Notes: generated by a model not told the origin, from the letters alone. DNA of 64,000 bases from Cryobacterium frigoriphilum (GCF_004403305.1 NZ_SOHE01000041.1:62001-126000); one strand, 5' to 3'; numbered from the stretch's first letter, positions 18,021 to 26,561 are shown. Translations and numbers: made by a program.

Positions 18021-18512
18021 GTGCCGGTGGTTCTGGGTTGTATGCCCCTCATCGGAGAATACGAAGCCAGCACATCCCAGTGGGTGCGCGACCAGGTCGA
18101 ACTCTACGAAGGGTCAGGCGGCACAGAGGGCACCACGATGCGCGACATGCCCGTGATCGTGCTCACGACCCTCGGCGCCAAGAGTGGCAAGCTGCGCAAG
18201 GCTCCGCTCATGCGCGTCGAACACGAGGGCGCCTACGCCGCTGTTGCGTCCCTCGGCGGCGCCCCGAAAAACCCGGTGTGGTACGCGAACGTGATCGCGC
18301 ATCCGCTCGTGGAGCTGCAGGACGGCACCCGTAAGTGGGACATGCGTGCCCGCGAAGTCACCGGCGCCGAGAAGGCGCTCTGGTGGGAGCGTTCCGTGGC
18401 CGCGTTCCCCGACTACGCCGATTACCAGGTGAAAACCGATCGCGAAATTCCCGTGTTCGTGCTCGAACCGGTGGCCGAGCTGACCGTCGCCCCGACCACG
18501 CCCGCCGTTTAG
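18021..18512 (+). CDS. Nitroreductase / deazaflavin-dependent oxidoreductase family protein (DUF385, Ddn-like)
   Basis: 163 residues from GTG 18021, or 156 from ATG 18042 ([10 protein letters not shown], the usual family start). AATAGT 6 nt before the GTG slightly favours the longer form as a leaderless start. Family motifs are [41 protein letters not shown] and [23 protein letters not shown]. Proteins of this split-beta-barrel family bind F420 or related cofactors; some reduce nitroimidazoles or quinones. F420 use is inferred from the family. A pentapeptide-repeat gene follows after 2 bp. Confidence 0.85.
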   Translation: MPVVLGCMPLIGEYEASTSQWVRDQVELYEGSGGTEGTTMRDMPVIVLTTLGAKSGKLRKAPLMRVEHEGAYAAVASLGGAPKNPVWYANVIAHPLVELQDGTRKWDMRAREVTGAEKALWWERSVAAFPDYADYQVKTDREIPVFVLEPVAELTVAPTTPAV

Positions 18513-18514
18513 GC

Positions 18515-19183
18515 GTGGCCCGCCCGCGCCAGACGGCCGGCACTCGCTCACCACTGATCGACACGGTCAGGCTCGAGGGCCTCACCGACCACGACGGCAC
18601 CGCCCTGCGACGCGGCGACGGATGCGAGGCGCAGCGCTTCACCGGCATCGACCTGGGCGGCCAGGATCTCACCGGTGCGACCTTCGAGGAGTGTGAATTC
18701 GTCGGGGTCGACCTGAATGAGGCAACCCTGCGCGGGATGACCGTGTCGGAGAGCCTCTTCACCGACCTGCACGCGCCGGTCTTCAGCGCGCCCCGATCCA
18801 CCTGGCGTGACGTGCGCATCGACCACGCCCGCATCGGGTCGATGGAAGCCTACGAGGCGACCATGCGGTCTGTGCACATCGACGGGTCCAAGCTCGACTT
18901 CGTCAACCTGCGCAACGCGACGCTCACCGATGTGCTGCTGTCCAACTGCATCATCGATGAACTCGATCTGGGCAGCGCGACACTGCAGCGGGTCGAGCTG
19001 CAGAACTGCCGGATCGGCACGCTCGACGTCACCGGTTCGCGCAGCACCGACGTCGATCTGCGCTCGAGCGACTTCGGTGCCATCCACGGCCTCGACGGTC
19101 TGCGCGGCACCACGATCGACGACGTGCAGCTGTCGCTGCTCGCTCCCCTACTGGCCGCTCACCTCGGAATTCGCGTCGAATAG
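18515..19183 (+). CDS. Pentapeptide-repeat protein
   Basis: 222 residues from a GTG 2 bp after the previous stop. From about residue 45 the sequence follows an A(D/N)LxX-type five-residue period (DLGGQDLTGATFEECEFVG, then DLNEATLRGMTVSESLF), giving a right-handed beta-helix. Some such proteins mimic DNA and protect gyrase from quinolones, but most have no known role, and nothing here settles it. Likely co-transcribed with the deazaflavin-type gene. Confidence 0.8.
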   Translation: MARPRQTAGTRSPLIDTVRLEGLTDHDGTALRRGDGCEAQRFTGIDLGGQDLTGATFEECEFVGVDLNEATLRGMTVSESLFTDLHAPVFSAPRSTWRDVRIDHARIGSMEAYEATMRSVHIDGSKLDFVNLRNATLTDVLLSNCIIDELDLGSATLQRVELQNCRIGTLDVTGSRSTDVDLRSSDFGAIHGLDGLRGTTIDDVQLSLLAPLLAAHLGIRVE

Positions 19184-19186
19184 CGG

Positions 19187-19459
19187 TTACGGGTTGTCAA
19201 GCGGAATGAACCGATACTCGCTCGTCAGGTGCTCACGTTCGCACACCCCGCAATAGAGAACGCCGGAACTCTGCATCGCGGCGACCCGAGGCGAGCACTG
19301 GATGACTTTGGGACCACAGCACGGGGAGATCACCATAAAGCCCCCAGACTCGGCTGGCACATGCCCGCTGAGTCCGCGGTCGTGGTGCACCCCCTCGCAG
19401 GGAAGCACAGATTCAAAATCAAGCAGCGAGACGCTGCGCATGTCCAGGATTACGTCCAT
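19187..19459 (-). CDS. Small cysteine-rich hypothetical protein
   Basis: 90 residues from ATG 19459; GTG 19468 and TTG 19474 are alternatives. Not recognised. Cysteines fall as LPCEGVHH, SPCCGPKVIQC and LYCGVCEREH, so the chain could bind zinc, though it is not a textbook ribbon. Codon use is less GC-biased than the neighbours, which may mean recent transfer. The stop is 3 bp from the stop of the convergent pentapeptide gene. Coding status is likely but not certain. Confidence 0.55.
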   Translation of the reverse strand: MDVILDMRSVSLLDFESVLPCEGVHHDRGLSGHVPAESGGFMVISPCCGPKVIQCSPRVAAMQSSGVLYCGVCEREHLTSEYRFIPLDNP

Positions 19460-19767
19460 GAGTATCACGGTCAATCACAATGGGTGAAACAGTGCCGCGA
19501 AAAAACTGGGGCACACGGTGGCGGCCACACCGTATGGACAGGTTCCCAAACCGAACCACGTTCGATCCAATTCACAATTCCTGACAAGCCCGACCCGGGT
19601 AGGGGCCGAGCCGTGTAATAAAAAATGCCCCCTACAAGGTAGGAGGCTTCCTTTGTCGACTACGAGTTGGGGTTAGTCTACACGCAATTTTGATTAATGC
19701 TCAAAAGATGACGGGACTTGTGGAAAGTTTCCGCATCGCCTCCAATGGCCGTCGTCGTCGGCTGCCG
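19460..19767. other. AT-richer gene-free interval
   Basis: This interval between the small Cys-rich gene and the end of the Tad operon is lower in GC than its surroundings. It contains the terminator hairpin at 19627-19647. No other gene is convincing. Confidence 0.5.
19627..19647 (-). terminator. Terminator of the Tad operon
   Basis: Arms gccccctac and gtaggaggc (one mismatch) with an AAG loop. On the minus strand a T-rich run (ATTTTTTATTA) follows, as in intrinsic terminators. It lies 120 bp beyond the last Tad gene. Confidence 0.65.
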
Positions 19768-20226
19768 TCACCGGCCGCCGAACGCCGACCGGGCGTCAGC
19801 AGTGACCTCGAGCGGAATGCCGGTCGGCAGAACCAGGTTCAGCACCGGCGGCCGCCAGTAGGCGATCAGCGTCACGCTCGCACCGATGTCGTCCACGGCG
19901 ACGGCCCGACGAACACCCAGGCCCTCAAAGCCGTCGTGCAGCGCGACGGCCAAAAATCGTTCAACAGCCTCTGACACCGCCACGGAACTCAGGTGCGGAG
20001 CGGCCGTGCCCGAGGAGGTATCGAGGGTGAACGCCTCCGACGCCGCCAAGGCCGCGCCGTCGGCGAGGGTAAACAGGCGCTTGCGCTCGAGATACAGTGA
20101 CGTCGCCGCCACGACCACGAGAATCAGGCTCGTCGCCAGCATCCCGTAGAAGATCGTCAGCAACAGGGTTGAGCCCTGCTCGCCGCTCCCTCGCCTGCTC
20201 GTTCGGCGGCGCCCGACCGTGTTCAC
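19768..20226 (-). CDS. Tad pilus-associated pseudopilin-like protein (Rv3660c-type/TadG-like N-terminus)
   Basis: 152 residues from a GTG overlapping the previous stop (GTGA). The N-terminus is basic, then GSTLLLTIFYGMLATSLILVVVAA forms one membrane helix. It is followed by YLERKRLFTLADGAALAASEAF, a stretch typical of the helicase/secretion-neighbourhood TadE- or TadG-like proteins of Actinobacteria. The remainder is a small extracytoplasmic domain. Last gene of the operon; probably a minor pilin or surface component, inferred from position and topology. Confidence 0.75.
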   Translation of the reverse strand: MNTVGRRRTSRRGSGEQGSTLLLTIFYGMLATSLILVVVAATSLYLERKRLFTLADGAALAASEAFTLDTSSGTAAPHLSSVAVSEAVERFLAVALHDGFEGLGVRRAVAVDDIGASVTLIAYWRPPVLNLVLPTGIPLEVTADARSAFGGR

Positions 20227-20882
20227 TGTGTTTCCTGAAGGCGCGGTGTTTCCTGAAGGCGCGGTGTTTCCTGAAGGCGCGGTGTTTCCTGAAGGCGCGG
20301 TGTTTCCTGAAGACGCGGTGATTCCTGAAGGCGCCGGGATTCCTGAAGGCGCGGCACATCCCGAAACCGCGACACAATCTGGGTAGCGGAGCCGCGCAGC
20401 GGGATGCTCGCGGCGCTTTTCAGCGACAGGACATCGGGTACCAGCGGAAGCACGATGTTCAGGCCCACGGTCACCGTGACGGCCGCCTCGCGGGTGAGAC
20501 AGCCCTCGCCGCCACCGCTACAGGTAACCCGCACCGTGGCCTCGTCGGCGTTGAGCCCGTAGTCGGCCAGCGCAAATTGAACCGCCAGAGCGGCCCGCCG
20601 GGCGGCGACCTGTTCGGTGGGAGCCTGCACGTAGACCCGCGCGGCCTGCCGGGCGGCCCCTTCGACCGCAAGAGCTCCGGCCTGCACCACCGAGAGTGTC
20701 ACGACGAGGTAGACCAGCGGCACCAATAACAAGAACCCGGCCGTGAGAAACTCGAGCGACGCCGAACCGGACTCGTGTACTGGTCTGGCCGAGCCTGCCC
20801 GTCTGGTCTCGCGAACCTGTCTGCCCGAGCTAATCGCACCGACCCAGCGAAACGCGCTAGCCGAGCGTTTCGAGAGCCCCAT
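20223..20882 (-). CDS. TadE-like minor pilin with a seven-copy C-terminal hexapeptide repeat
   Basis: 219 residues from ATG 20882, overlapping the upstream tadE gene by 26 bp; starts further in (before SGSASLEFLTAG) are possible. SGSASLEFLTAGFLLLVPLVYLVVTLSVVQ is the TadE-type signal: a Glu at +5 of a hydrophobic helix. AVEGAARQAARVYV follows. Two cysteines (CSGGGEGC) may form a disulfide. The C-terminus is seven copies of PRLQET/S encoded by 18-bp repeats and runs to the stop. If exported, the tail would be a flexible charged extension of the pseudopilin. Confidence 0.8.
   Translation of the reverse strand: MGLSKRSASAFRWVGAISSGRQVRETRRAGSARPVHESGSASLEFLTAGFLLLVPLVYLVVTLSVVQAGALAVEGAARQAARVYVQAPTEQVAARRAALAVQFALADYGLNADEATVRVTCSGGGEGCLTREAAVTVTVGLNIVLPLVPDVLSLKSAASIPLRGSATQIVSRFRDVPRLQESRRLQESPRLQETPRLQETPRLQETPRLQETPRLQETQ
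20228..20353. repeat. Tandem repeat, 7 x 18 bp, coding
   Basis: Units of gtgtttcctgaaggcgcg, four of them identical, encode the PRLQET tail of the TadE-like protein on the minus strand. The array ends at the stop codon and the start of the next gene. Confidence 0.95.
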
Positions 20883-21303
20883 GCCCGGTCACCTCGAGCC
20901 CGTCCTGAGGGCCGAGCAGCCCGAGAATCGGCAACGGAGCGCGTACCCGCACCGCCACGGTCGAGACCCCGCTCACGGTCTCAATGCTCGCGGTGACGTC
21001 GGCGGCGAAGCGATCTCCCAGCGCGGCGCTGATGAGATCACGGGTACGCAGGCTGCCGTCCGCCGGCACGTGGCCGGCGAGCGCGGCATACCGGGCACCC
21101 TCGGCCGCCGCATCCAGCACGGTGTTGCGAATGTGCAGGGCCAGGGCAAGCTGCATCACCGACAGGGTGAGCAGCGTCAACAGGGAGACCACCATGACGA
21201 ACTCGGCGACGGCCGAACCGCTGTCGGCTGCACGGCCGCAGCGTAGCCGTTGCACCCGGGCGCGGGCGGACATCCGTCGCGAGACCATCGTCTTAGAAGG
21301 CAC
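20857..21303 (-). CDS. TadE family pseudopilin
   Basis: 148 residues. A basic N-terminus leads into SGSAVAEFVMVVSLLTLLTLSVMQLALALHIRN, the TadE signature with Glu at +5, then AAAEGARYAALAG. TadE proteins are processed by the prepilin peptidase TadV (not in this window) and are needed for Flp pilus assembly. The start overlaps the end of the Flp-like gene by 11 bp and the stop overlaps the next gene. Confidence 0.85.
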   Translation of the reverse strand: MPSKTMVSRRMSARARVQRLRCGRAADSGSAVAEFVMVVSLLTLLTLSVMQLALALHIRNTVLDAAAEGARYAALAGHVPADGSLRTRDLISAALGDRFAADVTASIETVSGVSTVAVRVRAPLPILGLLGPQDGLEVTGHGALETLG

Positions 21304-21508
21304 TCACGCGGTCGATCGCCTGTTGAAAGACACCGCTCAGCGCGGGGCCGGCCAGCCCCCAGATTATCAGCACGAGGCCCGCGGTCATCAGGGTGATCAA
21401 CACCCAGCCGGGCACGTCACCGCGTTCCTCGGCCCAGCGCGGTGCACGCCGACTCCACTGCAGCCGGGATGTGATCGAGAAGAAGTACCGGGTCAGAAAG
21501 GTGAACAT
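21293..21508 (-). CDS. Small Flp-pilin-like membrane protein of the Tad operon
   Basis: 71 residues. ERGDVPGWVLITLMTAGLVLIIWGLAGPALSGVF contains one membrane helix after a Glu/Asp-containing stretch, as in actinobacterial Flp-like proteins (DUF4244-like). Its place between tadC and tadE is where the pilin gene is usually found. It is probably the major structural subunit, inferred from size and position. Confidence 0.7.
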   Translation of the reverse strand: MFTFLTRYFFSITSRLQWSRRAPRWAEERGDVPGWVLITLMTAGLVLIIWGLAGPALSGVFQQAIDRVSAF

Positions 21509-21550
21509 TGCGTACCTGCTTTCGTGTCGGGCCGAGAGTGCTCGTGAAAA

Positions 21551-22498
21551 CTAGAAGCCGGTCTGCAAGACGACGAGACCGGGGAAAATTGCGAAGAGGA
21601 TGGTCATCGGAAGAATCAGAAATACCACCGGAACCAACATGGCCACCTCCTTCTTGCCGGCCGTCTCGAGCAGGCCGCGCTTGGCCTGCTCGCGGGCGTC
21701 CTGAGCCTGTGCGCGCAGCACCTCGGCGAGTGGCGACCCTCGGTCGAGGGCACCGGTGACTTGGTCGGCAAACCGGTTCACCTCGGGCAGGTCCAATCGG
21801 CGGGCCATCGAAGCGAGGGCCGACGCGAGCGGCAGGCCCGTGTGCACCTCGGTCACGACTCCACCCAATTCGCGGGAGAGTTCACCAGAGCTCGACGCCG
21901 AAACGCGTCGAATCGAGTCGAGGATTCCCTCGCCCGCCGAGAGCGAGAGTGTGAGAAATTCGAGCACGGTGGGCAGCTCGCTGCTCATCCGCGCCAGCCG
22001 ACGCACGGCCGCCCGCTGCAGGAGGGCGTCCCGGCAGAGCGCTCCGCCGAGCCCCGCGAGCAGCGGCGCCATCAGCTGAAGGGCAACGGGCAGCGAGCGG
22101 GCGGCCGGGGCGACGAGAACGAACACCGCGCCGGCGGCGAGCGCTGCCAGCGCCCAGACCAACTGTCGAAACCGAAACTCGTAGACCGTATGCGTCAGCC
22201 CGGCCTGCCGCAGCCGACGTTCGACGGCCTCTGCTCCGCCCAGAACGCGGGCCAGCAGTTGGGTGAGGGTTCCCAGCATCGGGGCTGCGAGGCTGCCGAG
22301 AACAGGGATCGGGTCGACGGTTTTGCGCCCGACAAACGCCCGAGCGGCGCTCGACACATCAAGAATGTAGGGCGCTACCCGGTCGATGAGTCGGGGGCGG
22401 CTGAGCCGGGGCGTCAGGCTCACGAGTGACCACAGGCCGACGCCGAGGCCCGTGCCGCAGAGCACGGCCCATCCGAGCGCAGAGGTTACCGCGGTCAT
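21551..22498 (-). CDS. tadC: Type II/Tad secretion membrane protein TadC
   Basis: 315 residues from ATG 22498, which overlaps the tadB stop (ATGA). The T2SSF domain is visible: ELPTVLEFLTLSLSAGEGILDSIRRVSA, then LPLASALASMARRLDLPEVNRFADQVTGALDRGSPLAEVLRAQA, and a final pair of membrane segments ending VFLILPMTILFAIFPGLVVLQTGF. It forms the inner-membrane platform of the Flp pilus with TadB. Confidence 0.9.
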   Translation of the reverse strand: MTAVTSALGWAVLCGTGLGVGLWSLVSLTPRLSRPRLIDRVAPYILDVSSAARAFVGRKTVDPIPVLGSLAAPMLGTLTQLLARVLGGAEAVERRLRQAGLTHTVYEFRFRQLVWALAALAAGAVFVLVAPAARSLPVALQLMAPLLAGLGGALCRDALLQRAAVRRLARMSSELPTVLEFLTLSLSAGEGILDSIRRVSASSSGELSRELGGVVTEVHTGLPLASALASMARRLDLPEVNRFADQVTGALDRGSPLAEVLRAQAQDAREQAKRGLLETAGKKEVAMLVPVVFLILPMTILFAIFPGLVVLQTGF

Positions 22499-23379
22499 CG
22501 AAACCACCGCCGTTCCTCTGGCAGCCGGCCGAGGGCGATCATGAACCGGTAGGCCAGGATCGAGACGAGGAGCCCCCCGGCAATCACGACGCTCCCCGTC
22601 GGAGTGTTGTAGGCGAATGCCGCTTCGGGCCGGGAGGCCAGCAGCACCAGGATGATCCACGGGGCCGCGACCCCGAGTCGAGCCGCGTTGACGATCCACG
22701 ACTGACGCCCCTCGACCTCGGATCGAATCGCCGCATCCTGGCGCAGCCAGGCGGCCAGACTCCGCAGCACCACCGTCAGGTCACTGCCGCCGACTTCGCG
22801 AGCCATGCGCAGTGTTTCGAGGATACGGTCTGCGATCGGGTCGGCGAGTTGTTCCTTGAGGTGCGCCGCGCACTGCGCGAAGTTTCCCGTGGCCCGATAC
22901 TCACGCTCGAAAGCGGCAAATGCGGCGCGGGTCGTGAGCGGGCCGGTGTGGGCAAGGCTGCTCACGCCGTCGGGCAGGGCGAGACCCGAACGAAGTGCCG
23001 ATACCAGATGATCGACGACATCGGGCCACACCGTGCGATTCGCCCGGCGCCGGGTGCGGGCCCGCCACGCCACGACGAGCAGCGGTGCGGCGGCGCTGCC
23101 CAGACCCCCGATCGTAGTGAGTGCGGCCACGCTCAGCAGCCCCTGGGCCAGCCCGGCGCCGGCAAGGCCCAGAACCGCAGAAACCGCGACGAATCCCGTG
23201 ACCGGAACGGTGCCGAGGCCGGCCTGAGCCAGCAGGGTGCGCATCCGCTGTCCGGCACCGCGCCTGGTCGGTTCGGCGGCGACCCGAGCCGGCCAGAGCA
23301 CGGGGGCGAGCACGAGCACCAGGCCGGCACCCAACACCCCGCCGAGGGCTGCCCCGGCCAGAAGCACGCCGCCGGTCAT
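22495..23379 (-). CDS. tadB: Type II/Tad secretion membrane protein TadB
   Basis: 294 residues from ATG 23379 (MTGGVLLAGAALGGVLG), overlapping the tadA stop (ATGA). The T2SSF domain begins WPDVVDHLVSALRSGLALPDGVSSLA and continues to SDLTVVLRSLAAWLRQDAAIRSEVEGRQSWIVNAARLGVAAPW, followed by C-terminal membrane helices. Second half of the pilus platform. Confidence 0.9.
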   Translation of the reverse strand: MTGGVLLAGAALGGVLGAGLVLVLAPVLWPARVAAEPTRRGAGQRMRTLLAQAGLGTVPVTGFVAVSAVLGLAGAGLAQGLLSVAALTTIGGLGSAAAPLLVVAWRARTRRRANRTVWPDVVDHLVSALRSGLALPDGVSSLAHTGPLTTRAAFAAFEREYRATGNFAQCAAHLKEQLADPIADRILETLRMAREVGGSDLTVVLRSLAAWLRQDAAIRSEVEGRQSWIVNAARLGVAAPWIILVLLASRPEAAFAYNTPTGSVVIAGGLLVSILAYRFMIALGRLPEERRWFR

Positions 23380-24626
23380 GCGGCACCCGGCCCGAGCACG
23401 ATCGCCGGGTCGAGCCCGGCCGCCCGAAACTTGGCGAGCTTCGTGGGATACCCGCCGGTCGCGGTGAGTCGCCCGTCCGGCGACAGAAAGATCGGGCTCG
23501 CCTCGATGAGAGAGCCGCTCAGCTGACCGCTCGGAGCGATGATCTCCGAGACCCGACGAAACCCCTGGCGGTCGAGTTCGCAGTGCACGACCAGGTCGAT
23601 GCACCCGGCGACGGTGGGCAGCACGAAGGCCGAGTCGATGTTGCGACCGGCCAGCAACGGCAGCGTCGACAGCTTGGCCAGAGCGTCCCTGGCGCTGTTG
23701 GCGTGAATCGAACACATCCCCGGAAGCCCGCTGTTGAGCGCGATGAGCAGGTCGAGGCTTTCGGCCTCGCGCACCTCTCCCACGATCAGGCGATCGGGGC
23801 GCATGCGCAGCGCCTCTTTGATCAGGCGACGCAGGGTGATCTCGCCCGTGCCTTCGAGGCTCGGTTGGCGGCACTGCATGGCGACAACGTCGCGGGCAGT
23901 GAGGTCGAGCTCAAAGGTTTCCTCCACGGTGACGATGCGGTCCCTGGCTCGGGTTGCCGACAGCAGGGCGTTCAGCAGGGTGGTCTTTCCGGTCTGGGTG
24001 GCACCGGATACAAGAATGTTCTGCCCGGCCAGCACGCACATCCGCAGAAATTCTGAGGCCTGCGGGGTCAGCGACCCCAGCTCCACGAGCTGGTTCAGAT
24101 CACGGATGCGACGGGTGAACTTGCGAATGTTCACCGCCACATTGTGCTTCGTTATATCCGGAATGAACACGTGCAATCGAGAGCCGTCGGGCAGGGTGGC
24201 ATCCACGAACGGTGACGACAGGTCAACCCGGCGGCCGGAGGCCTGCAGCATGCGCTCGACGAGGTCACGCATCTCCTGCTCGGTGAACGTCATCGAGGTC
24301 AGTTCGGACACCCCGTCGCGTGCGACAAAGACTCGATCGGGTCCGTTGATCCAAATCTCCTCGATCTCGGGGTCGTCCAGCAGCGGCTGCAAGGGCCCGA
24401 AGCCGGTCAGCGAGGCGACGATCTCCCGGGCGGCCTGATGCTCGTCCCGAATCAGCGAACCATGGCCGCCGAGGGCTCGTTCGCTGTAGCGGCGCAGTTC
24501 GTCGCGCACATACTGCTCTGCAAGACCCCGATCTGCTGCCAGATCAACGCCCTCGCGGCGCACGCGCAGGCGGACTTGCTCGGTTATTTCGCGCACGGCC
24601 TCGGTCATGTCTGCATGATGCAGCAT
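23376..24626 (-). CDS. tadA: Tad pilus assembly ATPase TadA/CpaF
   Basis: 416 residues from ATG 24626 (24608 is an alternative). Walker A GATQTGKTT lies near residues 208-216; the Asp box is in RIVTVEETFELDL, Walker B in RPDRLIVGEVREAESLDLL, and the His box in CSIHANSARDAL. These are the four boxes of GspE/CpaF secretion ATPases. It powers pilin assembly on the TadB/TadC platform. It is the first gene of the operon here: a TadZ/CpaE-like localisation gene and a TadV peptidase are not adjacent and may lie elsewhere. Confidence 0.93.
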   Translation of the reverse strand: MLHHADMTEAVREITEQVRLRVRREGVDLAADRGLAEQYVRDELRRYSERALGGHGSLIRDEHQAAREIVASLTGFGPLQPLLDDPEIEEIWINGPDRVFVARDGVSELTSMTFTEQEMRDLVERMLQASGRRVDLSSPFVDATLPDGSRLHVFIPDITKHNVAVNIRKFTRRIRDLNQLVELGSLTPQASEFLRMCVLAGQNILVSGATQTGKTTLLNALLSATRARDRIVTVEETFELDLTARDVVAMQCRQPSLEGTGEITLRRLIKEALRMRPDRLIVGEVREAESLDLLIALNSGLPGMCSIHANSARDALAKLSTLPLLAGRNIDSAFVLPTVAGCIDLVVHCELDRQGFRRVSEIIAPSGQLSGSLIEASPIFLSPDGRLTATGGYPTKLAKFRAAGLDPAIVLGPGAA

Positions 24627-24646
24627 TCCGGCCCTCAGTGGGAATG

Positions 24647-24655
24647 TTATCCACA
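24647..24655 (+). promoter_or_regulatory. Perfect DnaA-box sequence upstream of tadA
   Basis: TTATCCACA, flanked by the inverted pair GGAAT / ATTCC (24641-24645 and 24661-24666 region). A single box, 21 bp upstream of the tadA start. It may be chance or a DnaA- or other regulator-binding site. Confidence 0.35.
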
Positions 24656-24752
24656 GGCAATATTCCGGCGCTGCATATTTGACAGCGCGCCAAGCAAGGG
24701 TGATTTGCCTGCGGCCAGTCGGTTTTCCGCCACTCTGGCTGAGGCACTCGGG

Positions 24753-25595
24753 TCACTGGTCTGCGAACGAGTCCGTTACGGTGTACGACGCGAGCAGGGC
24801 GAGTTTGTCGGCACTGTCGGTGCCAGAGTCGGGATGATAGATCGCCAAAACGAGAGCCTGAGTGGTGTCGCCGATCACGAGCTTCTCGCGATTGAGGGTG
24901 AGCTCGCCGACGAGGGGGTGAGCGATCGTGACGGGCCAGCTCTGTCGCGCCTGCACGTCCTGTTGCGCCCAAAGCACACGGAACCGATCACTCATGAGTG
25001 AGAGCTCTCCAACGAGCTCGATAAATCTGGCGTCGTTGGTGTCTGTGCCCACGGAGCGGCGAAAGCCCGCGACCAGTCGGGCGGTGGTGTCGTTCCAGTC
25101 GGGGTAGAGGGCTCGTTCGTCGGGATCGAGGAAGACCGCGAGCAGTCGATTTTCGCCCGGACGGAGTCGGGGAGAAATGGCGGTGGCGAGCGGATTGGCG
25201 GCAAGCACGTCGAAGTAGCGGCCCTCGACGAATGCGGGCAGTTGCAGGGCCGAGAGCAACTTGCTGATGCCTTCGGGAACGGTTTCACGGTGCGGCCGTC
25301 GGCGCCGCCGCAGGGGCGATTGCTCGGTGAGCGAGAGCAGGTAGGCGGTTCCGATGGGGTCCAGCCCGTAGACGCGGGCGAGGGCCTCGAGAATCTGCGC
25401 GGACGGATGTCGGTCACGCCCCTGTTCGAGGCGGAGGTAGTAGTCCGCGCTGATATCGGCGAGAAGAGCGACTTCGGAACGTCGGAGACCCGGCACGCGC
25501 CGGTTGCGTCCCGCGGGCAGCCCCACCTGCGCTGGACGTACACGTGCGCGCTGGGCGCTGAGATACTCGCCGAGCAGGTTTTCTCCAGGTGTCAT
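24753..25595 (-). CDS. XRE-family regulator with MmyB-like ligand-binding domain
   Basis: 280 residues from ATG 25595; TACGAT exactly 6 nt upstream supports this leaderless start. The N-terminal HTH reads LGEYLSAQRARVRPAQVGLP, then VPGLRRSEVALLADISADYYLRLEQGRD. The C-terminal MmyB-type domain (VEGRYFDVLAANPLATAISP, YPDWNDTTARLVAGFR, HPLVGELTLNREKL) probably binds a small hydrophobic ligand. Such regulators commonly control a divergently transcribed SDR gene, and one starts 187 bp away. Confidence 0.9.
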   Translation of the reverse strand: MTPGENLLGEYLSAQRARVRPAQVGLPAGRNRRVPGLRRSEVALLADISADYYLRLEQGRDRHPSAQILEALARVYGLDPIGTAYLLSLTEQSPLRRRRRPHRETVPEGISKLLSALQLPAFVEGRYFDVLAANPLATAISPRLRPGENRLLAVFLDPDERALYPDWNDTTARLVAGFRRSVGTDTNDARFIELVGELSLMSDRFRVLWAQQDVQARQSWPVTIAHPLVGELTLNREKLVIGDTTQALVLAIYHPDSGTDSADKLALLASYTVTDSFADQ

Positions 25596-25601
25596 CACCG
25601 A

Positions 25602-25607
25602 ATCGTA
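25602..25607 (-). promoter_or_regulatory. Candidate -10 of the XRE regulator (leaderless)
   Basis: TACGAT on the minus strand, 6 nt before the ATG at 25595. The 186-bp divergent interval to the SDR gene probably also holds the operator. Confidence 0.45.
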
Positions 25608-25781
25608 CGTCGTCGAAGGGGTCCTGGTCGTAGCCCTGTGAAGACCACTGTCACCGGGGCATACCCACGGCAGAGACGCCCGCACCAGTATCGAAAGAAC
25701 ACAAGCGCATCCGGGTTCTCACGCAGAACGGGTGGGCATCGCCAGTGCCGCGATTGCGGCAGACGAATGATGGAGAGAACC

Positions 25782-26561
25782 ATGAACGGGTTGGCTGTAG
25801 TAACGGGGGCGTCATCGGGCATTGGCCGCGAATACGCGCGTCGTCTGGCGTCGCGGGGCGTTGACTTGATCGCGGTCGGGCGGCGACAGGAGCGCCTGAA
25901 CGAGCTCGCGACGGAGTTTCCCGGAGTCACCGTGCAGACCGTGATCGCGGACCTGTCCACGCAGGAGGGCATCGACAAGGTCATCGCCGCCGTCGGGGCA
26001 CAGCCGGTGACGCTGCTGATCAACAACGCCGGAGTCGCGCACTACAAGCCGTTCACCGAGCTGCCGCGGCAGCAAGCGGTGGAGCTCGTCGGGGTGAAGG
26101 TGCTCGCACCAACGCTGCTGGCCGGTGCGATCGCCCCGGGGATGGTCGCGCGCGGCACCGGGCAGATCGTCAACGTGGCGGGAATGATTGCCTTCAGCGC
26201 ACCCGCAACGCTTGAGCAGGTACCGCTGCGGCGCGCCGTCTATGCCTCGAGTCTGGCCTACGCGGTTGCCCTGTCGCAGACCCTGCAGGCGGAGCTGTCC
26301 CCGCACGGCGTGCACGTGCAGGCGCTGCTCCCCGGTGTCGTCGCGACCGAGTTTCATGAGCGCCAGGGCTTGGACCTCAGTGCGGTGCCCCGGATGAGCG
26401 CTGCCGACGTCGTGACGGCGAGCCTGCGCGGCCTGGAACTGGGCGAAACCGTCACTGCTCCCGGAGTCGAGCACAACGAACTGCTGCAGAACGTATTCAC
26501 CGCGGACCTCGCAGCGTTCGGCGCCCAGTCACCGCAGCTGGCGGCCCGTTACCGGTCCTGA
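25782..26561 (+). CDS. Short-chain dehydrogenase-like protein lacking the catalytic Lys and Ser
   Basis: 259 residues from ATG 25782 (gagag site upstream). The nucleotide-binding motif TGASSGIG and the structural NNAG are intact. The active site is not: the YxxxK motif reads YASSL (Lys replaced by Leu), and the usual Ser before it is missing (VNVAGM instead of VNVSS). The Tyr is present. It may be an atypical reductase or a non-catalytic member. Divergent from the MmyB-like regulator, which probably controls it. Confidence 0.85.
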   Translation: MNGLAVVTGASSGIGREYARRLASRGVDLIAVGRRQERLNELATEFPGVTVQTVIADLSTQEGIDKVIAAVGAQPVTLLINNAGVAHYKPFTELPRQQAVELVGVKVLAPTLLAGAIAPGMVARGTGQIVNVAGMIAFSAPATLEQVPLRRAVYASSLAYAVALSQTLQAELSPHGVHVQALLPGVVATEFHERQGLDLSAVPRMSAADVVTASLRGLELGETVTAPGVEHNELLQNVFTADLAAFGAQSPQLAARYRS

